Assembly (NCBI GenBank): GCA_964648295.1
Contig: CAZYNH010000018.1
Location: 1-45,424 of the forward strand
Source: UBA4055 sp964648295
GTDB taxonomy: Bacteria > UBA4055
Direction: 5' to 3'
DNA: 45,424 nucleotides
The notes under the pieces were generated by a model. It was not told the origin of the DNA and did not search any database. It saw only the letters and a program-made list of their open reading frames with translations. Position numbers and translations under genes: made by a program. Every line of letters begins with the position of its first letter. Within the stretch, counting starts at the first letter, position 1. This document shows positions 34,401-41,434 of this stretch, in pieces.

Positions 34401-34766
34401 AGACAGATCCTGATCCCTGAATATTGTTCCTCTGGAAGGCAGAAGCGGATATTTAAGTTCAATCTCAATAAATTCAGCTGATCTTTCAATTAATACAACA
34501 TCGAAATTATCGTCAATCTGTACTGTTGAATTAAGGATCGGAAGTTCCGCATACCCCTTTTTGTTAGTCCATACACCGCCGCCAAAGACTATCTTTGAGA
34601 ACTTCGAACCATTGAATTCAACTGAGTCAATACTGTGTTCAAGAACATTAAAAATAAGCTGTCGTTCAGAAACAGAAAGCCTTTTATATTCAATATTATA
34701 ATCAGCTGAAAACAATGTCGCGGACATTGTGATTAAAAGTACGATTAGTTTATTTATTCCGACCAT
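31425..34766 (-). CDS. Gingipain-like C25 cysteine protease with type IX sorting domain
   Basis: A 1113-residue secreted protease. A signal peptide (1-~21) and a propeptide-like region (~22-225) precede the C25 catalytic domain (~228-575). That domain shows H425 in NYCGHGSNTSWG and the nucleophile C458 in FSVACVNGAF, the same order as in gingipain R. Ig-like and adhesin-like beta modules follow. Then comes a jelly-roll-like module (~880-1025, DDFETGGFTANPWSFSG) also present in both selenoproteins, and an 80-residue sorting domain starting FVLYQNYPNPFNP. It should be carried across the outer membrane by a type IX system, which is not encoded here. AAGGAA precedes the ATG. Substrate specificity cannot be read off. 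Confidence 0.92.
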   Translation of the reverse strand: MVGINKLIVLLITMSATLFSADYNIEYKRLSVSERQLIFNVLEHSIDSVEFNGSKFSKIVFGGGVWTNKKGYAELPILNSTVQIDDNFDVVLIERSAEFIEIELKYPLLPSRGTIFRDQDLSSIPYETDPASFGDKWYPETISECTEPFIFRDVRGVNVYVYPMRYNPERQILRVYKYINVVLRDESGTSTNPLKRRTDKVDRAMNGIYRSLFINFNESKYYNQVADKGDILVICTPRDSEAIQPYIDWKRQRGFTVNILEVSAGTNVKELIQNAYDSNPDILYVQLVGDWADIQSDIGTDQSAPMDPMLGCVTGRDIYPELIIGRFSAGSAHEVAVQVDKTINYEKYPEENGLWYEKGLGIGSPEGEGIGDDGEIDYEHIDVIKEYKLLPFTYDNIYDAYGNPSSSTVAGYINAGLSIINYCGHGSNTSWGTSGYSNTNIYNSTNGSRLPFIFSVACVNGAFHSGTCFAEAWLRKSGGGAVATLMSSINQPWVPPMRGQDYMNDILIGGYDYTLNPGSGTITTRADGRTTFGSISVSGCVLMLAEQYNDTSTKNTIQTWTIFGDASLQVRTSAPVQVEITNETLFVENYSTRITFGGTPLEGAVVTLYKDGTSYSQITDELGEVSVAHPFTDGDVLITVTGFNLFTKQILVPVETPDGPYLKVKDYSFSSSEFAGISSIMLGIGNIGTSVTEGFSLKISCGSEYVNLINREWSSDSIILSPGTDYSAEDVFSFEISPAVPDRERIELLIELTDDSGNIFLSKIYFTASAPSLAIFHTPQNETARQGESFTVSFDLKNEGNADIDDYIVSLSQLSGYEIEISDQVLKNGLEAGSLDTLSFTCSFGEDIPNSSLAVFELLVESSKGYKKAYGFSVVVGMTDDFETGGFTANPWSFSGTRQWEVKSGEAYEGNYSAWSGNVYHGETSSISLVLDYIEDGTLSFYRKVSSELAYDRLTFFIDGSLKKTWSGELSWTKFTYSVNAGQHEFKWTFSRDNSMDGGHNCAWIDNILASGIKTSGVECESGAVPDNFVLYQNYPNPFNPLTIIQYSLDGPAFVDLSVYNITGQKVADLVKEYRQQGLHSAAFDASKLNSGVYYYTLNAGNEKITKKMLLVK

Positions 34767-34791
34767 ATGACATTCCTTATTAATTTGCCTA

Positions 34792-34820
34792 AAACTAATT
34801 TATATGAGCCGGTTTGTCAA
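34792..34820 (-). promoter_or_regulatory. Candidate promoter of the C25 protease gene
   Basis: On the reverse strand TTGACA (34815-34820) and a weak TAGTTT (34792-34797) have a 17-base spacer. The -35 box is perfect and the -10 box poor. Confidence 0.4.
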
Positions 34821-34858
34821 TGCCAAAAATCATTGTCGAATAATAAAGGATAAATTTC

Positions 34859-34887
34859 TTGACTTAAAAAAACACAGGAATTATATT
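34859..34887 (+). promoter_or_regulatory. Promoter of acpP
   Basis: TTGACT (34859-34864) and TATATT (34882-34887) have a 17-base spacer. The predicted start is ~34894, leaving a short leader with AAGGAG. Confidence 0.75.
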
Positions 34888-34924
34888 TCAGTCGTTTTTA
34901 AAACCAACAATTAAGGAGATAAAA

Positions 34925-35161
34925 ATGTCGGTAGAACAAAAAGTAAAAGAAATAATAATTGATGAGTTGGGCGTTGACGAGGCTGCTGTTGTTCCCGGAG
35001 CGTCTTTTATAAATGACCTTGGAGCCGATTCACTGGCAACTGTTGAGCTTGTAATGAAATTCGAGGACGAGTTCGACATTAAGATAGAAGAGGAAGACGC
35101 TGAAAAGATCACAACGGTCGGTTCTGCTATCGATTTCATCAAAAAGCAGCTCGGCGAATAA
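34925..35161 (+). CDS. acpP: Acyl carrier protein
   Basis: A 78-residue acidic four-helix carrier of growing fatty acids. The phosphopantetheine attachment site is S36 in LGADSLATVELVMKFEDEF. AAGGAG lies seven bases before the ATG. It starts the acpP-fabF-rnc order common in bacteria. A terminator sits between it and fabF, which fits the need for much more carrier protein than synthase. Confidence 0.98.
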   Translation: MSVEQKVKEIIIDELGVDEAAVVPGASFINDLGADSLATVELVMKFEDEFDIKIEEEDAEKITTVGSAIDFIKKQLGE

Positions 35162-35180
35162 CGGTTGTTATAAATAAATG

Positions 35181-35213
35181 AAAAAATAAGGGAATTTAGT
35201 TCCCTTATTTTTT
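35181..35213 (+). terminator. Terminator between acpP and fabF
   Basis: A 14-base-pair stem (A-rich arm, then TAAGGGAA with TTCCCTTA and a T-rich arm) has a five-base loop and its T tract forms the 3' arm. It is probably partial, since no separate fabF promoter is obvious in the 34 bases that follow. Confidence 0.8.
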
Positions 35214-35247
35214 AATTGAAAAAGAATAATTAAATAAGAGTTCAAAT

Positions 35248-36489
35248 ATGAAAAAAAGGGTCGTAATAACTGGAATGGGCGTTTTTTCAGCTCTTGGTAC
35301 GGAAATCGAGGAGTTTTATAATAATCTCCTTAACGGGGTATCGGGTATATCGCTGATCGAAAGGTTCGACACGGCAGAAATGTCTGTGAAGATTGCCGGT
35401 GAGATCAAGAATTATGATCCCGAGAAGTATTTCGAGAAGAATGAGGTCAAGAGGCTTGACAGGTTCACCCAGTATGCTCTTATAGCCGCTGAAAGCGCTA
35501 TAAAAGACTCAGGTCTTGATCTCGGCTCTGTCGACAGGAACAGATTCGCGGTTATCACCGCTTCAGGGATAGGCGGGATGGAGACATATCAGACGAACCA
35601 TCAGGTTCTTCTGGAAAAAGGCCCGAGAAGGGTAAGCCCGCTGTTCATTCCTATGATGATATCAGACATCGCCGCCGGAAGGATATCAATGAAATGGGAC
35701 CTTAGAGGCCCGAATTTTTCACTTACTTCCGCCTGCGCGTCATCAGGCCACGCCATAGGTACGGCTTTCAGGACGATACAGTACGGGGACGCTGATCTTG
35801 CGGTCTGCGGCGGAGCAGAGGCCGTGATCACCGATCTGGCGATCGCCGGATTCGCCAACATGAAAGCGCTTTCAACCCGTAACGACGAGCCGCTGAGGGC
35901 AAGCAGGCCTTTTGATAAAGATAGAGACGGTTTTGTTATGGGCGAAGGTTCCGGAATGCTTATTCTTGAAGAATATGAGCACGCAATAAAAAGAGGCGCA
36001 AGGATTTACGCGGAACTTGCGGGGATCGGTTTCTCGGGAGACGCGAAAGATATAGTAGCGCCTGATCCTGAAGGCGACGGAGCGAGAAGAGCAATGCTCG
36101 CAGCGGTCGCTGATGCCGGGATTAAACCGGAAGACATTGACCATGTGAACACTCACGGTACTGCCACTCCTACAGGTGATATCGCTGAAACCGTCGGAAT
36201 AAAAAAGGCATTCGGTGAGCACGCATACAAGATCGCGGTGAATTCAACCAAGTCCATGACAGGACATCTTCTTGGGGCGGCAGGCGCAATAGAGCTGATC
36301 GGCACAATAAAAGCCGTGCAGACTGACACCGTACATCCCACGATCAACCTCGAGAATCCCGACCCCGAATGCGACCTGGATTACACCCCCAATAAGTTCG
36401 CAAACAGAACCGTCAGATTCGCCATCAGCAATACTTTCGGTTTCGGCGGACACAACGCCTCGATACTAGTTAAAAAGTTTGAAGGGTAA
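35248..36489 (+). CDS. fabF: 3-oxoacyl-[acyl-carrier-protein] synthase II
   Basis: A 413-residue thiolase-fold condensing enzyme that extends acyl-ACP with malonyl-ACP. The triad is C163 in SLTSACASSGHA, the histidine in VNTHGTATPTGD and the histidine in STKSMTGHLLGAAGA. The glycine-rich end FGFGGHNASI is intact. Full normal length; AAGAG before the ATG. It lies 86 bases after acpP and three bases before rnc. The sequence is GC-richer than the surroundings, as often seen in highly expressed genes. Confidence 0.97.
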   Translation: MKKRVVITGMGVFSALGTEIEEFYNNLLNGVSGISLIERFDTAEMSVKIAGEIKNYDPEKYFEKNEVKRLDRFTQYALIAAESAIKDSGLDLGSVDRNRFAVITASGIGGMETYQTNHQVLLEKGPRRVSPLFIPMMISDIAAGRISMKWDLRGPNFSLTSACASSGHAIGTAFRTIQYGDADLAVCGGAEAVITDLAIAGFANMKALSTRNDEPLRASRPFDKDRDGFVMGEGSGMLILEEYEHAIKRGARIYAELAGIGFSGDAKDIVAPDPEGDGARRAMLAAVADAGIKPEDIDHVNTHGTATPTGDIAETVGIKKAFGEHAYKIAVNSTKSMTGHLLGAAGAIELIGTIKAVQTDTVHPTINLENPDPECDLDYTPNKFANRTVRFAISNTFGFGGHNASILVKKFEG

Positions 36490-36491
36490 AA

Positions 36492-37292
36492 TTGTTCCGG
36501 GATCTTTTTCTAAGTTTATTCCCCAGAGATATTAACATACCTCGGAAGCTCCTTGACAGTGTCAGGGAGCTTGAGGCTGTTATTAAATACAGATTTAAAA
36601 AAAGATCAACACTCATCCAGGCTCTTAAGCACAGATCCTATGTTTCCGCCGTAGGAGAGAACAGGAACGATTCGAACGAGAGGCTGGAGTTTCTGGGAGA
36701 TTCGGTACTTAATTTTGTTGTTGGAAAGTATTTTTACGGACACTTCGAAAACAAAAATGAAGGAGACCTTACAAAAATACGGTCTGTTATTGTATCGGGA
36801 GAAAACCTCTGTAAGTCAGCACGAAAATTAGGCTTGGGGAAATATATACTCATAAGCGAATATGAGGAAAAAACCGGCGGCAGGGATAAGGACTCTCTTC
36901 TTGAAGACTGCATGGAGGCTTTAATTGGCGCTGTTTACATTGACGGCGGGATCGAAAAAGCTGAAGAACTGATCATGAATACGGTGCTTAATGAAAATGA
37001 TGCTGATGACTGGTCAAAACTCAAAGCGAATGCAAAGTCCGAGCTTCTGGAACTAGTACAGTCGAACGGATTTCACCCGCCCACATATGAAACCGTAAGC
37101 GAAGAAGGGCCCGAACATGAAAAGACTTTCACGGTCAATGTGCTTATAAACGATAAAATAGTCGCGGACGGAAGCTCATGGACAAAAAAGAAAGCTGAGC
37201 AGAACGCGAGCTCAAAAGCTCTCGAAATCATAAGGGGTGATAAATATTTCTTTAAGAGATTTCACGTAAGTAAAGATCAGGATGATAAATGA
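36492..37292 (+). CDS. rnc: Ribonuclease III
   Basis: A 266-residue double-strand-specific endoribonuclease that processes rRNA and mRNA. The catalytic signature is NERLEFLGDSVLNFVVGKYF, with further acidic residues in DCMEALIGAVYID. The double-stranded-RNA-binding domain covers ~185-250 (AKSELLELVQSNGFHPPTYE; KKKAEQNASSKALE). The start is TTG, supported by GAAGGG five bases upstream, which overlaps the end of fabF. It ends in a shared terminator facing rplT. Confidence 0.95.
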   Translation: MFRDLFLSLFPRDINIPRKLLDSVRELEAVIKYRFKKRSTLIQALKHRSYVSAVGENRNDSNERLEFLGDSVLNFVVGKYFYGHFENKNEGDLTKIRSVIVSGENLCKSARKLGLGKYILISEYEEKTGGRDKDSLLEDCMEALIGAVYIDGGIEKAEELIMNTVLNENDADDWSKLKANAKSELLELVQSNGFHPPTYETVSEEGPEHEKTFTVNVLINDKIVADGSSWTKKKAEQNASSKALEIIRGDKYFFKRFHVSKDQDDK

Positions 37293-37318
37293 AAAAGGCG
37301 GGTTTTAACCGCCTTTTT
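37292..37318. terminator. Bidirectional terminator between rnc and rplT
   Basis: GGCGG pairs with CCGCC around a loop, flanked by five A on the left and five T on the right, so it serves both converging transcripts. Confidence 0.85.
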
Positions 37319-37319
37319 C

Positions 37320-37664
37320 TTATTTAACGCTTTCAACGAGTTTTGTAAAACCTTGAGGATCTTCAACGGCCATCGCCGCAAGTACTCTTCTGTCAAGGCC
37401 GATATTCTTAAGCGACAACTTGTGCATGAATTCGGAATACGAAAGGCCGTTAAGCCTCGCAGCCGCGTTTATCCTTATTATCCACAGTTCTCTGAATTTT
37501 CTCTTTTTGACTTTCCTGTCCCTGTAGGCGTACTGACCCGCCTTCTTGGTCGCGTCGTATGCTGCTTCGATCAGCTTACTCCGTCTTCCCCAATAACCTT
37601 TAGCGGCCTTCAGGACCTTCTTTCTGCGGTTACGGGAGGCTACTCTTGTGTTAGCTCTTGGCAT
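37320..37664 (-). CDS. rplT: Large ribosomal subunit protein bL20
   Basis: A 114-residue basic protein. The N terminus PRANTRVASRNRRKKVLKAAKGYWGR contains the usual bL20 start, and RDRKVKKRKFRELWI is a core family segment. It binds 23S rRNA early in assembly. It closes the thrS-infC-rpmI-rplT cluster, 22 bases after rpmI. Confidence 0.98.
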   Translation of the reverse strand: MPRANTRVASRNRRKKVLKAAKGYWGRRSKLIEAAYDATKKAGQYAYRDRKVKKRKFRELWIIRINAAARLNGLSYSEFMHKLSLKNIGLDRRVLAAMAVEDPQGFTKLVESVK

Positions 37665-37686
37665 TATTTCTCCTTCGTTTTAGGAC

Positions 37687-37884
37687 TTATTGTCCTGTTA
37701 TCAGCTGTTTAACTTTTTTGGTATCTACTACGGATAAGATACCGCCTCTTCTGAGTTTCCTTTTTCTTTTTGCCGACCTGTTCGTAAGAAGATGGCTGGT
37801 GAACGCGGATCCTATCTTTATCTTTCCGCTTGATGTCAGCCTCATTCTCTTTCTGGCGGCCCTGTGCGATTTGATCTTTGGCAT
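37687..37884 (-). CDS. rpmI: Large ribosomal subunit protein bL35
   Basis: A 65-residue, very basic ribosomal protein starting MPKIKSHRAARKRMRLTSSGKIK and containing the family segment LLTNRSAKRKRKLR. It lies between infC and rplT, as in most bacteria. Confidence 0.97.
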   Translation of the reverse strand: MPKIKSHRAARKRMRLTSSGKIKIGSAFTSHLLTNRSAKRKRKLRRGGILSVVDTKKVKQLITGQ

Positions 37885-37914
37885 TGCTTTTTACTCCTGT
37901 GCTCGTTTTATGCG

Positions 37915-38457
37915 TTATTTCTTTGTCAGTATCATTGAAATTCTTCTGTTGCCTTCCTGCTCGATCTCTTTATCTATCTTAGCTATATCCTCGATGAAAC
38001 CGAAAAAAGTTTTTAAAAGCTCCATACCCATTTCTTTGTGGGCTATTTCCCTTCCCCTGTACTGAAGGAAAACCTTTACTTTGTTGCCTTCCTCTAAAAA
38101 TTCTCTGGCCTTTCTGGATTTGATCTCTATATCGTGATCGTCAATATTGACCGACATTATCCTTATAGTCTTAAGCGAGACGGTGTGCTGTTTCTTTTTG
38201 CTCTCCTTCTCTTTTTTCTGCAGTTCATAACGGTATTTACCGTAATCGATTATCTTGCAGACCGGAGGATTTGCCTTCGGAGCTATTTCAACAAGGTCGA
38301 GATTCTTTGAGGCTGCCATTTCATTTGCCTCTCTGGCGCTGAATATTCCCGCCTGTTCCCCGTTCTCGTCTATCAGTCTCACTTTCTCGTGAGTGATCAT
38401 CTCATTTATCCTGAGATCGTTTTCATCATTTTTCTTGAAAGCGAAGCTTTTTTTGAT
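37915..38457 (-). CDS. infC: Translation initiation factor IF-3, starting at ATC
   Basis: A 180-residue factor that keeps subunits apart and checks initiator tRNA and start codon. The first ATG (38400) gives only 161 residues and cuts off the conserved segment LRINEMITHEKVRLIDENGE. The frame upstream is open and reaches an ATC at 38457 with GAGGTG four bases before it, giving the usual length and N terminus. infC is known to start at ATT in E. coli and ATC in Myxococcus; the factor then represses itself because it rejects such codons. The C-terminal domain (VFLQYRGREIAHKEMGMELL) is intact. Confidence 0.92.
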   Translation of the reverse strand: MKKSFAFKKNDENDLRINEMITHEKVRLIDENGEQAGIFSAREANEMAASKNLDLVEIAPKANPPVCKIIDYGKYRYELQKKEKESKKKQHTVSLKTIRIMSVNIDDHDIEIKSRKAREFLEEGNKVKVFLQYRGREIAHKEMGMELLKTFFGFIEDIAKIDKEIEQEGNRRISMILTKK

Positions 38458-38478
38458 ACCGCACCTCTTTTTTTTTAT

Positions 38479-40410
38479 TTATAGTTCCAGTTTATATCCT
38501 TCCGGAAGAACTCTTCTGTCTCTTTCATCCTTTATCCTTCCGACGAGAGCCTCAAATCTGAATTCTCCAATATTACCTTTTTTGTGCTGCCTGACAGTAA
38601 ATATTCCGGTATCCTTTTCTTTCTCGCCGATCACGAGCATATACGGAACTCTTTTTACACTTTCGGCTTCTCTGATCTTATATCCGATCTTTTCGCTTCT
38701 CTCGTCAAAATCGACTCTGAAACCATCCGAAACCAGCCTGTCCCTTACCTCTTTTGCGAAAGCATTGAACCTTTCGCTTACAGGCATGACAGATACCTGA
38801 ACAGGCGCAAGCCAGAGCGGGAAGAACCCGCCGAAATGCTCAAGGATAATCCCGAGGAACCTTTCGATCGAACCGTAAAGTGCCCTGTGTATCATTATGA
38901 CCCTTTTCTTTTCGGAATTCTCGTCGACATAATTAAGATCGAACCTCTCAGGCAGGTTCATGTCGAGCTGGACGGTTCCGCACTGCCATGCTTTTCCGAG
39001 AGCGTTCTTAACATAAATGTCAATTTTGGGGCCGTAAAAAGCGGCATCACCTTCGTTGATCACAAATTCCTGACCGTACTCGTCAAGAGCCGCTTTTAAA
39101 CCGCCTGTAGCCACTTCCCAGTTCTCAAGTGATCCGATATATTTCTCGCCCCTGGTTGAAAGCGCGAGCGAATATTCAAGGCCGAAAGTCCTGTATATCC
39201 TGTCGGTCAGCCTGATAACTCCAAGTATCTCCTGCTTTATCTGTGAAGGGGTCATGAAAATATGAGCATCGTCCTGAGTAAAAGCCATTACCCTGAACAA
39301 GCCGGTAAGCGCTCCTGAAAATTCTTTTCTGTGGACATGACCGAGCTCGGATATTCGCATCGGAAGTTCCCTGTACGAATGAAGTCCTGCCTTATACCAC
39401 AACATTCCGCCGGGGCAGTTCATGGGCTTGACCGCGAATTCGGTACCTTCGGTCTCGGTGGTGAACATGTTCTCTTTGTAGTTGAACCAGTGTCCGGATG
39501 TCTCCCAGAGGCCTTTGCTCATAAGCTGAGGGGTCTGTATCTCTTTATATCCGTCAATATTGTGTTCATATCTCCAGTAGTCGATAAGCAGCTGTTTGAC
39601 TGTCACACCGTTGTGATGATAGAAGGGCATACCCGGAGCTTCCGGATGAAAACTGAAAAGGTCAAGTTCCCTTCCGAGCTTTCTGTGATCTCTTTTTTCA
39701 GCTTCTTCCCTGACTTTAACAAAAAAGTCCATCTCCTCCTGTGTGGGGAAACTTATTCCGTATATCCTCTGAAGCATCGCGTTATCGGAATTACCTCTCC
39801 AGTATGCGCCTGAACTTGAGAGAACCTTGAATTTCTTTACAGATCCGGTACTTAAAAGATGCGGTCCCCGGCAGAGGTCAGTGAACTCGCCGTTCGTGTA
39901 CATTGAAATAGTTTCGCCTTCCGGCAGAGCTTCAATAAGCTCGACTTTATATATCTCGTTCTTAGACCTGAAAAAATCCAGTGCCTCTTCTCTGGAAACG
40001 ACATTTCTTTCGAATTTCTGGTTTTCTTTAATTATCTTCTGAACTTCTTTTTCTATCTTCTCAAGCTCCGCGTCTGTGAACGGCTCGTGGTCAAAATCGT
40101 AATAGAATCCCTGCTCTATCGAAGGTCCGATAGCGACTTTTGTTCCCGGAAAAAGTCTTACGACCGCCTGAGCCATAATGTGAGAGGTGGAATGCCAGTA
40201 AACATCCTTTCCCTCAGGGTCAGAGAATTTTACGAACTTAACCGAACAATCTGCTTCGACTCTAAAAGCGAGATCCTTCAGTTTGCCGTCTATCTGTACT
40301 GCGATAACTTCTTTTGCGAGCGCGGGACTAATGCTCTTCGCGATCTCTATCGCCGGTGTACCTTCCGCATATTGCTTTTCATTCCCGTCAGGGAATCTAA
40401 CCTTAATCAT
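38479..40410 (-). CDS. thrS: Threonine-tRNA ligase
   Basis: A 643-residue class II synthetase. It has a TGS domain (1-~62, IKVRFPDGNEKQYAEGTP), an editing domain with the HxxxH metal-like motif in WHSTSHIMAQAV, a catalytic core (MNCPGGMLWYK; FRVMAFTQDDAHIF) and an anticodon-binding domain (VQVSVMPVSERF to the end). I chose the ATG at 40410 because the TGS domain begins there and the predicted transcript start (~40465) is downstream of the longer frame's start. A strong AAAGGAG is separated from this ATG by a hairpin. Confidence 0.96.
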   Translation of the reverse strand: MIKVRFPDGNEKQYAEGTPAIEIAKSISPALAKEVIAVQIDGKLKDLAFRVEADCSVKFVKFSDPEGKDVYWHSTSHIMAQAVVRLFPGTKVAIGPSIEQGFYYDFDHEPFTDAELEKIEKEVQKIIKENQKFERNVVSREEALDFFRSKNEIYKVELIEALPEGETISMYTNGEFTDLCRGPHLLSTGSVKKFKVLSSSGAYWRGNSDNAMLQRIYGISFPTQEEMDFFVKVREEAEKRDHRKLGRELDLFSFHPEAPGMPFYHHNGVTVKQLLIDYWRYEHNIDGYKEIQTPQLMSKGLWETSGHWFNYKENMFTTETEGTEFAVKPMNCPGGMLWYKAGLHSYRELPMRISELGHVHRKEFSGALTGLFRVMAFTQDDAHIFMTPSQIKQEILGVIRLTDRIYRTFGLEYSLALSTRGEKYIGSLENWEVATGGLKAALDEYGQEFVINEGDAAFYGPKIDIYVKNALGKAWQCGTVQLDMNLPERFDLNYVDENSEKKRVIMIHRALYGSIERFLGIILEHFGGFFPLWLAPVQVSVMPVSERFNAFAKEVRDRLVSDGFRVDFDERSEKIGYKIREAESVKRVPYMLVIGEKEKDTGIFTVRQHKKGNIGEFRFEALVGRIKDERDRRVLPEGYKLEL

Positions 40411-40447
40411 TTTCTTTATCAGCGCGCCTCTAAACGCGCTCTCCTTT
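40411..40447 (-). promoter_or_regulatory. thrS leader hairpin between ribosome-binding site and start codon
   Basis: On the reverse strand AAAGGAG (40441-40447) is followed at once by AGCGCG (40435-40440), an eight-base loop and CGCGCT (40421-40426), then ten bases to the ATG. Linear spacing is 30 bases, too long for initiation. With the hairpin closed the effective spacing is about ten. It could be a control point like the thrS operator of E. coli; the structure is different. Confidence 0.6.
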
Positions 40448-40472
40448 ATACATATTTCAATAAAAGCCTGAT

Positions 40473-40501
40473 AATATAGCAAATATCAGCACTTTAGTCA
40501 A
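40473..40501 (-). promoter_or_regulatory. Promoter of the thrS-infC-rpmI-rplT unit
   Basis: On the reverse strand TTGACT (40496-40501) and TATATT (40473-40478) have a 17-base spacer, just after the lspA stop. The predicted start is ~40465. Confidence 0.75.
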
Positions 40502-40507
40502 GATAAA

Positions 40508-41023
40508 TCAACCTTTCTCAACTGCCTTTTTATCCATGAAAATATAGTGGATCACAAGAAATATCATACCTAAAGTGACAAACGAGTCAGCGATATTAAA
40601 GATCGGCCATCTGTACATAATAAAGTCGGGAAAATCGCAGTCTATAAAATCTATCACTCTTCCTGTAAATATTCTGTCGGTCATGTTCCCTACAGCTCCT
40701 CCCAGAATAAAGCTCAGTCCCCAAAGTTCCGTTCTTTTTTTTATATCCGTTTTTATGATGATGAATATTATAACTACAGACGCCGCGAATGAAACTGATG
40801 AAAGAAAATATCTTCCGCCGAGCGGTATGCTGAAAGCGATCCCTTCATTGTAGGCAAGTGTGAACCTGGCGAACTCATCCCCGAGCGCTCTTATGGAGTT
40901 ACCCTCGATACCGGATAAGAACCTTTCAAAAAATATCTTCGATACCCTGTCGAACACCGCGATCAGCGCTGAAACCAGGAAGAAAGGATATTTATTTCGG
41001 ACTAAGCCATGTATTGATATCAT
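40508..41023 (-). CDS. lspA: Lipoprotein signal peptidase
   Basis: A 171-residue membrane aspartyl protease that removes signal peptides of lipidated prolipoproteins. It has four hydrophobic segments. The catalytic aspartates are D125 in GRVIDFID and D146 in FNIADSFVTLG; YNEGIAFSIP and GGAVGNMTDRI are the other conserved blocks. It follows the DksA-like gene by 9 bases, in the common ileS-dksA-lspA order. Confidence 0.95.
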   Translation of the reverse strand: MISIHGLVRNKYPFFLVSALIAVFDRVSKIFFERFLSGIEGNSIRALGDEFARFTLAYNEGIAFSIPLGGRYFLSSVSFAASVVIIFIIIKTDIKKRTELWGLSFILGGAVGNMTDRIFTGRVIDFIDCDFPDFIMYRWPIFNIADSFVTLGMIFLVIHYIFMDKKAVEKG

Positions 41024-41032
41024 GATCAGCTT

Positions 41033-41407
41033 CTAGTCTTTCCTTTCTTTGTTGTTCTTGCACTCAAAACAGAGCGTCGCGTGAGGAACTATCCTCAGCC
41101 TTTTTTTGTCTATCAGCTTTCCGCACGATCTGCATACTCCGTATGTACCTGCCTCGATCCTTCTCAGAGCACCCTCCAGATTGGTTATGAACTTGCCTTC
41201 CCTCTGAGCCATATAAAAATCAAGCTCTCTCGCCTGATGCTCGGTACCAAGTTCTTCTGTGTGCGTCTCGCCCGTCTGTTCAACAATCGATTCCGAATTG
41301 TTCGCCAGGTTGTGATCTATTATCTCCTTGGTCTCCTCGATCTGATCCAGTATTATTTTTCTGAAAGCTTCAAGCTCCTGCTTCGTGTATTTTTTCTTTT
41401 CGGTCAT
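41033..41407 (-). CDS. DksA/TraR-type zinc-finger protein
   Basis: A 124-residue protein with an N-terminal coiled coil (~8-45) and a C-terminal four-cysteine zinc finger: CRSCG and, 18 residues on, CFECK. GTYGVCRSCGK is the family signature. DksA proteins enter the secondary channel of RNA polymerase and alter promoter responses with ppGpp. The linker THTEELGTEHQARELDFYM fits this family. It lies between ileS and lspA. Which DksA subtype it is cannot be decided without the coiled-coil tip alignment. Confidence 0.88.
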   Translation of the reverse strand: MTEKKKYTKQELEAFRKIILDQIEETKEIIDHNLANNSESIVEQTGETHTEELGTEHQARELDFYMAQREGKFITNLEGALRRIEAGTYGVCRSCGKLIDKKRLRIVPHATLCFECKNNKERKD

Positions 41408-41434
41408 AAATTCTCTCCCCTTCAGTTTTATTTA

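Noticed and set aside
39331..39813. A 160-codon ORF on the + strand
   Set aside because: It lies wholly antisense to thrS, has no ribosome-binding site, and its product has no recognisable features. Similar antisense frames over ileS (43775-44380) and the 41081-41548 stretch were dropped for the same reason.
40411..40482. A 24-codon N-terminal extension of ThrRS
   Set aside because: It would begin upstream of the predicted transcript start and precede the natural start of the TGS domain.
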